This document shows, one piece after another, positions 9,530-16,670 of a stretch of DNA of 60,789 bases. The notes under the pieces are model-generated. The model was not told the origin of the DNA. It saw only the letters and a program-made list of their open reading frames with translations, and ran no database searches. How positions within the stretch are numbered: position 1 is the first letter of the stretch; every line of letters starts with the position of its first letter. The stretch is from Bradyrhizobium sp. AS23.2 (GTDB lineage Bacteria > Pseudomonadota > Alphaproteobacteria > Rhizobiales > Xanthobacteraceae), in NCBI RefSeq assembly GCF_001908185.1, contig NZ_LGHM01000156.1:1-60789 (forward strand). Direction: 5' to 3'. The translations under genes and the position numbers were made by a program.

Positions 9530-10615
9530 TTAATCGTCCACATCGTCCTGCGTGCGCCCGAACAGGTGCACGATGCCCGGCGTCGCGATCGTCACGAACA
9601 CGAAGCGCGACAGATGATGGGCGCCGACGAAGATCGGGTCGATGTGCAGCGTCAGGGCCAGCGCCAGCATGGCGTCCATCGCGCCCGGCGCGAATGCGAC
9701 GACGACGTCGGAGAACTTCACCTGCGTGGTCAGCGCCACGATGCCGACGAAGATGGCGGAGACGGCGATCGCCACCGCGAACGAGCCCAGCGCCGCGTTG
9801 ATGTGGCCGGCCATCGTCTTGATCCGCATCCGCGAGAAACGACTGCCGATCAGCGCGCCGATGCCGACCAGTGCAACGCCGCGCACCCAGTTCGGCAGGC
9901 CGCCCTCGACCCAGCCTGCACCATGCAGCACGCTGGAGGCGATCATCGCGCCGAACATCCAGCTCGCCGGAAACTTGATCAGCCGCAGCACAAGCGCCGC
10001 CGCCAGCGAGGCAGCGACCAGCTCGACGAGATCGAGCGGCGAAGCGATCGTCGTCGTCAGTGACGGTGCGACAGAGGGCGCGACGCCTGCCAGCGCCAGC
10101 ACCATCGGCAGCGCCGCGGTCAGGATGATGACGCGCATGGTCTGCACCACCGCGATGCCCGGCAAGTCGGCACCGCGCTCGACCGCCAGGATCGTGATCT
10201 GCGAGAGGGCGCCGGGGCTGCCCGCAAGGAAGGCCGAGGTGCGATCCCAGCCATGGATGCGCTGGAGGTAATAGCTCGAGCCGAAGGTCGAGCAGAAGGT
10301 CGCGAGCGCAAGCAGCCCGATGGTCAGGGGATAGGCGCTGACCTGCTGGATCAGATGGCGCGAAACGACCGAGCCCAGGGAGATGCCGAGCAGCACCAGC
10401 ACGGTCTGGGTCAGGATCGGCGGCAGCGTCAGTTGGCGGCCGGCGATCGCCGCGATTCCGACCGCGATCATCGAGCCCGAGATCAACCCGCCGGGAAGGC
10501 CCGCAAACAGAAACACAAGGCCACCGGCGGTGCCGATGGTGAGCGTCTCCACCGTGCTCAAGATCTTGGCACGGCTCGGCCATTCGAACGGCAGGGAGGC
10601 GGTGATTTGCTTCAC
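9530..10615 (-). CDS. AbrB-family (PF05145-type) polytopic membrane protein
   Basis: A 361-residue, highly hydrophobic protein of about ten membrane segments arranged as two similar halves, each with a Gly-rich first helix (GTAGGLVFLFAGLPGGLISG and the region near FPASWMFGAMIASSVLHGAG). This is the two-repeat AbrB/ammonia-monooxygenase-like family. SPGALSQ and APGAMDAMLA are the matching loop motifs in the two halves. The name is historical; no DNA-binding AbrB domain is present and the substrate is unknown. It converges on dsbB. Confidence 0.85.
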   Translation of the reverse strand: MKQITASLPFEWPSRAKILSTVETLTIGTAGGLVFLFAGLPGGLISGSMIAVGIAAIAGRQLTLPPILTQTVLVLLGISLGSVVSRHLIQQVSAYPLTIGLLALATFCSTFGSSYYLQRIHGWDRTSAFLAGSPGALSQITILAVERGADLPGIAVVQTMRVIILTAALPMVLALAGVAPSVAPSLTTTIASPLDLVELVAASLAAALVLRLIKFPASWMFGAMIASSVLHGAGWVEGGLPNWVRGVALVGIGALIGSRFSRMRIKTMAGHINAALGSFAVAIAVSAIFVGIVALTTQVKFSDVVVAFAPGAMDAMLALALTLHIDPIFVGAHHLSRFVFVTIATPGIVHLFGRTQDDVDD

Positions 10616-10715
10616 GCCACCTTATCGCAAATCAGCGAGAGGCGCACAATTGCGGCTACGTCATGCCGCGATGCGTGCACCCTCGCTGAAGCTCGCGAGC
10701 AGTATTGTGACGGAT

Positions 10716-10988
10716 TTACTTCTTTTCGGCAGCGGGGGCAGCGGTGCCGGCCTTCGCTTCCTTTATGCATTCGCGGCGAAACTTCTTGCGCTCCTTGCCC
10801 TTCAGGCCCTTGGCGTCCGCCTGCTTGGAGCATTCCAGCGACTCGGCCGAGCGCTCCTTCGGCGCCTTCTTGTCGGCGGTAACAGCGGTATCAGTCTTGG
10901 TGGCCGGCGCAGTCGCTTGCGCGAAGGCGGTGCCGGAGGCGAGCAGGGAGGCGAGGGCGACGGCAGCGAGGCGAGAGGTCAGGGTCAT
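10716..10988 (-). CDS. PsiF-family secreted protein
   Basis: A protein of 90 residues when started at 10988 (MTLTSRLAAVAL), where a signal peptide begins; the longer frame to 11081 would place 31 residues before the signal. After cleavage near AFA-Q, an Ala/Thr-rich linker leads to the PsiF repeat RSAESLECSKQADAKGLKG with KERKKFRRECIKEAKAG, containing the paired Cys residues. PsiF proteins are phosphate-starvation-inducible in enterobacteria; here the role is unknown. No Pho box was identified. Confidence 0.85.
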   Translation of the reverse strand: MTLTSRLAAVALASLLASGTAFAQATAPATKTDTAVTADKKAPKERSAESLECSKQADAKGLKGKERKKFRRECIKEAKAGTAAPAAEKK

Positions 10989-11191
10989 GGTGTTGCACTC
11001 TTCTTGCGAGAATTGCCAAGGATTGCGAACGTCGGCTCGCCTTGCTGAACGCGACATGAATAATTTGAACGGCGCGATCACTATATTTTGGCAGCAGGAG
11101 CCATCGCTTTCTTGTCGGAAGCCGGCGGCACGCTAGGATAGCAATCCTGATTTCACTTTCCCCCGGGGGAAGACCAAGGAGGAGACCAGGC

Positions 11192-11671
11192 ATGACTATT
11201 CGATCAAAGTTGCTGTGTGCAGTTGCGTTGTCGGGACTGGGTGCGCTGGTGGCCAGCGCGCCGGCGCAGGCGCTGACCTCGCAGGAGTGCAGTGCGAAAT
11301 ATCAGGCTGCCAAGAAGGACGGCTCGCTCGGCACCATGAAGTGGAATGACTTCCGCAAGGCCCAGTGCGGCGCGGATGCGACGCCCGCTGCCGCGCCAGC
11401 CGCGGCTGCGCCCGCTGCTCCCGCCGAGCCGAAGCAGGCCAAGAAGGAGGCGGCCCCCGCTGCCGCCCCGGCGCCGACCGGACCCGCGGTCTTCCCGACC
11501 GCGGTTGATCCGAAATATTCCAAGGAGACCGCCGGCAAGGCCCGCCTTCACACCTGTGTCGATCAGTACAATGCCAACAAGGCGACCAACGGTAATGCCG
11601 GCATGAAGTGGATCGAGAAGGGCGGCGGCTATTACAGCGAATGCAACAAGAAGCTGAAGGGCGCCGCCTGA
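11192..11671 (+). CDS. Secreted Ala/Pro-rich protein with two Cys-containing modules
   Basis: A 159-residue protein with a signal peptide (MTIRSKLLCAVALSGLGALV, cleaved near AQA-L) and a strong AAGGAGG-type ribosome-binding site about 10 bases upstream of the ATG. The mature part has an N-terminal module, LTSQECSAKYQAAKKDGSLG with a WNDFRKAQC ending, and a C-terminal module with TCVDQYNANKATNGNAGMKW and YYSECNKKL. The two are separated by a flexible Ala/Pro/Lys linker. Each module has two Cys and a similar pattern, so the protein looks like a tandem pair. Function unknown. Confidence 0.85.
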   Translation: MTIRSKLLCAVALSGLGALVASAPAQALTSQECSAKYQAAKKDGSLGTMKWNDFRKAQCGADATPAAAPAAAAPAAPAEPKQAKKEAAPAAAPAPTGPAVFPTAVDPKYSKETAGKARLHTCVDQYNANKATNGNAGMKWIEKGGGYYSECNKKLKGAA

Positions 11672-11732
11672 GCTTTGAACTGATGCGATGGCCGGAGCAA
11701 TGCTCCCGCCATTTCGCTTAGGTCCAATCGCT

Positions 11733-11862
11733 AGAGCATGATCCGGAAAAGTGTGAAGCGGTTTTCCCTCGCGCCAAACGCGGAACGCGTTTGCGCGGAG
11801 ATCATGCTCAAATAATAACCTAAAGCGCGATGACGATTCATCCTAATCTCATCGCGCTTTAG
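11733..11862. repeat. Composite dispersed repeat (GCATGATCC...GATCATGC plus TAAAGCGCGATGA hairpin)
   Basis: Part one (11733-11809) runs from GAGCATGATCCGGAAAA through GCGGTTTTCC to GATCATGCTC. Part two (11821-11862) is an imperfect inverted repeat beginning TAAAGCGCGATGA and ending TCATCGCGCTTTAG. The same two parts recur in opposite orientation at 31985-32087, and part one alone at 40644-40691 and 46186-46255. The last bases overlap the TetR gene and supply its stop codon. Confidence 0.85.
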
Positions 11863-12407
11863 TCCAACAGCTTCTCGGCCGATTTCGCCACGAGCTGCGA
11901 TCGCTTGCGCGGACCGCGCTCGACGAACAGCAGGCTCTGGCCGAAGATGAAGCAGTAGAACAAGAAGGCCTGGGCATCGGCCTCCTCGGCTGCGAGCCCG
12001 GTCGCGCGATAGAGTTCGGCGACGTGCTTGAGTCGCGCCGCGTCCACGCTTGCGGCCGCCGCCGCCGCGTTCTCGTCCGAGCGGGCCCATTGCCGGATCG
12101 CGAGCTCGATCGCCATGCCCTCCGGGTTCAGTCGTTCGGAATAGAGCTGGATCACCGCCTTGAGCCGCTCGCGGGGGTCTTGTCCGTCGAGGCTCGTCTG
12201 CTGGGCGATGGCTGCCGTGCGCCCCACGCGCCAGCGTTCCAGCATGGCGTCGAGCAGCGCGGCGCGGTCGGCGAAGCGGCGGTAGAAGCCGCCCTTGGTG
12301 ACGCCAAGGTTTTTGGCGAGCACTTCGACCCGCACGCCCTCGACTCCCGAGCGGGCCAGCTCGGCAAATCCTGCCTCGACCCAGACGTCGCCCTTGCCGT
12401 CGCTCAT
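11859..12407 (-). CDS. TetR/AcrR-family transcriptional regulator
   Basis: A protein of 182 residues from the ATG at 12407 (MSDGKGDVW); the open frame extends upstream to 12461 but would cross the operator region. The N-terminal TetR helix-turn-helix is clear: AGFAELARSGVEGVRVEVLA followed by KNLGVTKGGFYRRFADRAAL. The C-terminal ligand and dimer domain is variable. It is transcribed divergently from the thioesterase genes, with two palindromic sites between them, so it probably represses itself and those genes. A fatty-acyl or aromatic-CoA ligand would fit the neighbours but is inferred. Confidence 0.9.
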   Translation of the reverse strand: MSDGKGDVWVEAGFAELARSGVEGVRVEVLAKNLGVTKGGFYRRFADRAALLDAMLERWRVGRTAAIAQQTSLDGQDPRERLKAVIQLYSERLNPEGMAIELAIRQWARSDENAAAAAASVDAARLKHVAELYRATGLAAEEADAQAFLFYCFIFGQSLLFVERGPRKRSQLVAKSAEKLLD

Positions 12408-12430
12408 GAAGAAAAGCCTCACCGGTTCTT

Positions 12431-12481
12431 GATACGGTACCGTATTGCTAACGCGTCCCACGCCTGATACGCCACCGTATC
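12431..12481. promoter_or_regulatory. Two palindromic operators for the adjacent TetR regulator
   Basis: Site 1 (12431-12446) is GATACGGTACCGTATT, with a perfect 14-base palindrome core. Site 2 (12466-12481) is GATACGCCACCGTATC, a 6-4-6 inverted repeat with the same half-site GATACG. Their centres are 35 bp apart. A further half-site, GATACGG, lies at 12491-12497. They sit between the TetR start and the divergent thioesterase ORFs. The match in half-sites and location indicate an autoregulated divergent promoter. Confidence 0.75.
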
Positions 12482-12509
12482 AAATCAAGAGATACGGCAA
12501 GGGCACGGA

Positions 12510-12620
12510 ATGGCGATGGAGCAGGAGGCGACCTATCGCGGCACGGTCTATCCGTGGCAGTGCGATCACGTCGGCCACACGAACATCATGTGGCATGCCG
12601 GCAAATTCGACGAGGCTTGA
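12510..12620 (+). pseudogene. Truncated acyl-CoA thioesterase (hotdog fold) N-terminus
   Basis: A 36-codon ORF containing TYRGTVYPWQCDHVGHTNIM followed by WHAGKFDEA and a stop. This matches the start of 4-hydroxybenzoyl-CoA-thioesterase-like hotdog proteins, where the Asp of QCDHVGH is the catalytic region. The family normally continues for another 100 or so residues. Here the stop is followed three bases later by the ATG of an unrelated PaaI-type thioesterase, which suggests a deletion that joined two thioesterase genes. A functional short peptide cannot be excluded. Confidence 0.65.
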
Positions 12621-12623
12621 GCC

Positions 12624-13100
12624 ATGGCCGCATTCGAGCCGAAGAACCCGGACTACCGAGCCGCCGCCGCCGCGTTGTTCGAAGGACAGAAGGCGATGCG
12701 CACGCTCGGCATCTCGATCGCCCATCTCGCGCCTGGCGTGGTCGAGCTGGCGATGCCGCATTCGTCTGCTTTCACGCAGCAGAATGGCTTCATTCACGCC
12801 GGCATCGTCACCGCCGGGCTCGACAATGCCTGCGGCGTTGCCGCCTTCACCTTGATGCCGCGCGAGGCCGACATCCTGACGGTCGAGTTCAAGACCTCGC
12901 TGATTGCACCTGCCCGTGGCGAGCGCTTCCTCTTCAAGGCCGAGGTGGTCAAGCCGGGTCGCACGCTGACCTTCTGCGAGGCCAGGGCCTTTGCCGAGCA
13001 CGACGGCAAGACTACGCTGATTGCCACCATGACCGGGACGCTGATGGCGATGCTGCCTCGCGTTGCGGCTTCGCAGGTGGCAAATACGATCCAGGCCTAG
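12624..13100 (+). CDS. PaaI-family thioesterase
   Basis: A 158-residue hotdog-fold protein. The motif QQNGFIHAGIVTAGLDNACG at about residues 52-71 is the PaaI/YdeM-type active-site region, with the Asp on the central helix as catalytic candidate. The following strand ILTVEFKTSLIAPARGERF is typical of the fold. It probably hydrolyses an acyl- or phenylacetyl-type CoA ester. It lies just downstream of the TetR operators and the truncated thioesterase ORF and is likely controlled by the divergent TetR protein. Confidence 0.88.
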   Translation: MAAFEPKNPDYRAAAAALFEGQKAMRTLGISIAHLAPGVVELAMPHSSAFTQQNGFIHAGIVTAGLDNACGVAAFTLMPREADILTVEFKTSLIAPARGERFLFKAEVVKPGRTLTFCEARAFAEHDGKTTLIATMTGTLMAMLPRVAASQVANTIQA

Positions 13101-13297
13101 CGTTTCAGTGATGGATGCCCGTCGACGAGATCGCCGGCGTCGTCATGAGCCTGGACGCTTTGGTGACCTCGTTCCAGGTGCCGCTCGCGGTCAGGCTGCT
13201 GGTGCGATGACATCGCGGCTGCGACACTTTATATGGTTCGCAACAATTCCTGGTTCCGAGCCGTATTTGCGGAGATGGGACCGAAACGGGACGAGAT

Positions 13298-13957
13298 ATG
13301 ACTGGATTCAGGAATAAGGGCCTTGTGCCGACGCGGCGCGCGGCGTTGACGCTGATCGGGGCAGGCGCCCTTGCAATGGGTGGGATCACCTCGGCGCGGG
13401 CCGCGGCCGGCGATGACGAGGTGCTGACCGAGACCAAAGTGCTGCGCGATCCCGACACGCCCGTCGCCGGCAATCCCGACGGCAACATCACCATCGTCGA
13501 ATGGTCTGACTACAATTGCCCCTATTGCCGCAAGCTCGAGCCCGAGCTGCGTCAGGTGGTTCAGGACGACGGCAAGGTGAGGCTGGTGATGAAGGACTGG
13601 CCGATCCTCGGGCCAGTCTCGGTAACGGCGGCGCGGATCGCGCTCGCGGCGAAATTCCAGGACAAGTACCATCAGGCCCATGACGCCATGATGGGCGTCA
13701 GCTCGCGCCTCACCGAGCCGCGCATCAACGAGCTGCTTGCTGCAGCCGGCGTCGACATGGACCGGTTGAAACGCGATCTCACCGATCACGGCAAGGACAT
13801 TGACGCCATCCTCAAGCGCAACAACGAGCAGGCCGAAGCCTTCGGCTTCCGCGGCACCCCGTCCTTCATCGTCGGCAAGTACCGCGTGCCGGGCGTGCTC
13901 AGCATGGCCGAGTTCGAGCGGGTCATCGCCGATGCCCGCAAGGCCAGGATGAACTGA
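13298..13957 (+). CDS. DsbA-family thiol:disulfide oxidoreductase
   Basis: A 219-residue periplasmic protein. The N-terminus PTRRAALTLIGAGALAMG contains a twin-arginine pair before a hydrophobic core, so Tat export is possible. The thioredoxin-fold active site is CPYC at residues 74-77 (WSDYNCPYCRKL), and the cis-Pro motif GTPSF is at 186-190. An inserted helical domain lies between them, as in DsbA/Com1-like proteins. It would form or rearrange disulfides in envelope proteins, with the nearby DsbB as a possible redox partner. Confidence 0.92.
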   Translation: MTGFRNKGLVPTRRAALTLIGAGALAMGGITSARAAAGDDEVLTETKVLRDPDTPVAGNPDGNITIVEWSDYNCPYCRKLEPELRQVVQDDGKVRLVMKDWPILGPVSVTAARIALAAKFQDKYHQAHDAMMGVSSRLTEPRINELLAAAGVDMDRLKRDLTDHGKDIDAILKRNNEQAEAFGFRGTPSFIVGKYRVPGVLSMAEFERVIADARKARMN

Positions 13958-13983
13958 GCGCCGAATTCGTTGCGCTCAACACA

Positions 13984-14020
13984 AAGGCGCCGCCGCGAAC
14001 CCGCGTCGGCGCCTTGTTCA
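13984..14020. terminator. Likely bidirectional intrinsic terminator
   Basis: AAGGCGCCGCCGCG (13984-13997), a four-base loop, then CGCGTCGGCGCCTT (14002-14015) and a short T-rich run. The 14-base stem has one mismatch. On the minus strand the stem is followed by TTTGTGTT. It lies between the convergent DsbA-like gene and the small membrane-protein gene, so it can serve both. Confidence 0.75.
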
Positions 14021-14037
14021 TGGCGGGTCAATCGAAA

Positions 14038-14244
14038 TTACTTCGACGAGATGCGAACCCAGTCCTTGTGCGCGCGATCGCGCAACGCATCCCAATCGGC
14101 CTTCGCGACATCCCAGTTCACGATGGTGCGATTGGTGGTCGCAACCTCGCCATTGCCGACCGACGAGGTCTGCATGGAGTCATAGACGTACACGCCGCAC
14201 ACGAGCAGCAGCGCGCCCAGAATCATTCCGAAAAAAGTCTTCAT
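14038..14244 (-). CDS. Small single-pass membrane protein, function unknown
   Basis: A 68-residue protein with an N-terminal membrane helix (MKTFFGMILGALLLVCGVYV) and a periplasmic tail containing NWDVAKADWDALRDRAHKDW. The start has an upstream GGAGG (the reverse of cctcc at 14249-14253) about five bases away. I believe similar small proteins are common in Bradyrhizobium, but I cannot name a family or function. Confidence 0.75.
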   Translation of the reverse strand: MKTFFGMILGALLLVCGVYVYDSMQTSSVGNGEVATTNRTIVNWDVAKADWDALRDRAHKDWVRISSK

Positions 14245-14325
14245 GGCGAACCTCCGGTGACGGCGGATAACGTCGAGCCGAAATGATGGTTCCGCGGCAG
14301 TCCGGCGCAGGTCAGGACGGCCCGT

Positions 14326-15396
14326 TCAGGTCCCATTCAGCCACGCCAGCAGCTCCGCGTTGATCTCGCGGGGGTAAGTGTGGCTGAGATCATCGATCTC
14401 GCGATAGGTGACGTCGGCGCCGGCGGCCGACAGCGCGGCCTGGGTCTGGCGTGCGGTCTGCACCGGAAACATCCAATCGAGCTTGCCGTGGGTGACGAAG
14501 ATCGGCAGGCCCTGCAGGCGCGTGGCGTCCGCCATCTCCGCCATCAGCGGATGAAAGGTTGCCGACACCGGCGCAAGATGGGTGAAAGGCGAGGCGCCGT
14601 CGAGCCCGGTGACGTAGCTGAAGGTTCCGCCGTCGCTCATGCCGGTCAGCAGCATGCGCGAACCATCGATGGTCCAGCGGCTACGCACGGTCTCGAGAAT
14701 GCGCATGAGATTGGGTGTGTCACTGTCGTCGCCCGTCAGCGCCCAGGTCGGGCCGGTCGCGGTCGGCGCCACCAGGATTGCGCCGAGGCTGCGCGCATCG
14801 CGCAGCCAGCTCCAAAGGAAGCCGCGGCCGTTGCCGCTGCCGCCGTGCAGCGCCATCACCAGGGGCATGGCGCGATCGGGCGAGTAGTATTCGGGCACGT
14901 AGATCGAGAAGCCGCCGCGGCTGCCGGGTTCGTTGTGGTCGTGGAAGATGCCGGTGTGTTCGCGAGTGCCTCCTTCCAGGCTCGCCAGCAGCGATTCATC
15001 CGCGCGCCTTGCGGCGTTGAGGAAGAAGCTGCTCACCGGCGGAAACCGCACCGCCAGCGGATAAAGCGCCTCCAGCGCGCGAGGGACGTGACGCAGTGCG
15101 CGGAAGACGGCGACGAGATCACCATTGCCGCGCTCGACGTCGCGGATGCCGGCAAAGGCGGCGAGCGTCTCGTCGCAGGCGCGATCGAGCCGCTCGCGCA
15201 CTCCTGCGAACTGCTCGGGCCACCTTCCAATCGCTGCGTGGGCCCCCTGCAGCGCCTTGTCTGGCGCGCCAATTGCGTTCATCACCGACGCAAAGGCCGG
15301 CGGATGCAAATGCCGCTGGAAGAAGCCGAGCGCTTCCAGCGCATCGAGCAGCGGCGGCAGCACGGCCACGATGTCGTCGACCACGGCCTCGCTCAT
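14326..15396 (-). CDS. Alpha/beta-hydrolase, esterase/PHB-depolymerase-like
   Basis: A 356-residue protein. Residues 1-160 are helical and of unknown role. The hydrolase domain starts at about 162 with FSIYVPEYYSP. The oxyanion-hole motif LHGGSGNG is at 183-190, the nucleophile elbow GMSDGG at 252-257 (Ser254), the likely acid Asp307 in HGKLDWMFP, and the likely His339 in DLSHTYP. This is the phospholipase/carboxylesterase or depolymerase-type serine hydrolase layout. No signal peptide is seen, so it is probably cytoplasmic. It is 22 bases downstream of the S1C-like gene on the same strand, so the two are likely co-transcribed. Confidence 0.88.
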   Translation of the reverse strand: MSEAVVDDIVAVLPPLLDALEALGFFQRHLHPPAFASVMNAIGAPDKALQGAHAAIGRWPEQFAGVRERLDRACDETLAAFAGIRDVERGNGDLVAVFRALRHVPRALEALYPLAVRFPPVSSFFLNAARRADESLLASLEGGTREHTGIFHDHNEPGSRGGFSIYVPEYYSPDRAMPLVMALHGGSGNGRGFLWSWLRDARSLGAILVAPTATGPTWALTGDDSDTPNLMRILETVRSRWTIDGSRMLLTGMSDGGTFSYVTGLDGASPFTHLAPVSATFHPLMAEMADATRLQGLPIFVTHGKLDWMFPVQTARQTQAALSAAGADVTYREIDDLSHTYPREINAELLAWLNGT

Positions 15397-15418
15397 TGCT
15401 GCTTCCTCAAGCTTTGGA

Positions 15419-16390
15419 TCAATGCAGCTTCGGCGCCTTGAGCAGCTTGAAGCGGTCGATCGAGGTCACCGTGACGTCGAAGGTGACACCTTCATGATGC
15501 ACGGTGAGGGGCACGTCGACGCCGGCCGCGCCGAGCGCCCACATCTTCTTGTAGAAGCCGATCTGGCTCGTGACCTTCTCGCCGTCGACGGCGAGGATGA
15601 CGTCGCCGGTCTTGAGCTCGGCGCGCGCGGCCGGACCGTTGGCGGAGATTCCGATCACCACGACGCGATTGTCGATCTCGGTCGAATAGAGTCCGAGCCA
15701 GGGCCGCGCCGGCTTGTTGACGCGGCCGAACCTGCGCAGATCGTCGAGGACCGGCTTCAACAGATCGATCGGCACGATCATGTTGACATGCTCGGCCTTG
15801 CCGTCACGTTCGCGCTCGAGCTGGAGCGAGCCGATGCCGATCAATTCGCCGTGCTCGTTGAGCAAGCCCGTGCCGCCCCAGTTCGGATGCGCGGGATAGG
15901 TGAAGACGGCTTCGTCGAGGAGGTATTCCCAGTAGCCGGCGAACTCCTGCTTGGCCACGATCTGGCTCGCAACCGAGCGCGTGCGCCCGCCGGCGCCACC
16001 GACCACGACGCGGTCGCCGATCCGGGCCTCCGCCGAGTTGCCGAGCGGCAAGGGTTCGACGTCGAGCTGGCCGAGCGCCTGCACCAGGCCGAAGCCGGTG
16101 ACGGAATCGAACCCGAGCGCATGGCCTTCGACGACGCGTCCGTCGGCGAGGTGCAGCCACACCGATTCCGCCTCGGTGATGAGATAGCCGATGGTGAGCA
16201 CCAGCCCGTTGTCGATCACGACGCCGTTGCCAGCGCGTTCGGTGCCGAGCGTCTCGGCGCTGAAGGCGTCCGGCGGGATGATGGCGTGCAGGCCGACGAC
16301 GGAGGCGAGCGCGCGGTCGAGATCGAAACCGTAATCGCTCGCGCGCGGCTGGTTGGCCGGCGGCACTCTCCATTCGGTCAGAGCGGGCAT
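15419..16390 (-). CDS. S1C (HtrA/DegP-like) protease homologue with PDZ domain, probably inactive
   Basis: A protein of 323 residues from the ATG at 16390 (MPALTEWRVP), preceded by a GGAGAA ribosome-binding site. The trypsin-like domain covers about 25-215 and a PDZ domain about 225-320 (PWLGLYS, GPAARAELKTGDVILAVDGE). In active HtrA proteins the His lies in an LTNAHV-type motif; here the position reads LTIGYLI (Tyr69). The Ser motif GNSGGPL is replaced by NWGGTGLL (170-177). D95 may remain. The residue changes suggest a pseudo-protease that binds peptides. No signal peptide is obvious. Confidence 0.85.
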   Translation of the reverse strand: MPALTEWRVPPANQPRASDYGFDLDRALASVVGLHAIIPPDAFSAETLGTERAGNGVVIDNGLVLTIGYLITEAESVWLHLADGRVVEGHALGFDSVTGFGLVQALGQLDVEPLPLGNSAEARIGDRVVVGGAGGRTRSVASQIVAKQEFAGYWEYLLDEAVFTYPAHPNWGGTGLLNEHGELIGIGSLQLERERDGKAEHVNMIVPIDLLKPVLDDLRRFGRVNKPARPWLGLYSTEIDNRVVVIGISANGPAARAELKTGDVILAVDGEKVTSQIGFYKKMWALGAAGVDVPLTVHHEGVTFDVTVTSIDRFKLLKAPKLH

Positions 16391-16670
16391 GGAGTTCTCC
16401 TGATCTGCGAGCGTCCTTCGTCGCCATGAGGGTGCGCGAAGCATGCGCAATTTAAGCCCGGCTAGGCCGTCTTGAAAGCCTTGACCGCAACTATTCCAGA
16501 TGTTGTGACGCCGATCTCCAAAGATGACAGGAACTGTCCGTCTAAAGTCGTTGGCGGCGGCCCAATCCGGCCCGGCCGCATGGCTGGTGTCCGGCGAGGT
16601 GCTAGGCGGCTTGCAATGAAGCTGCTAACCATTGCCGCTTCGTTTGGCCAAGAGATCACGGACCGAAGCA

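Noticed and set aside
13105..13297. Short ORF fragments between PaaI-type and DsbA-like genes
   Set aside because: A 31-codon frame (MPVDEIAGVVMS...) has no recognised similarity and is too short to support.
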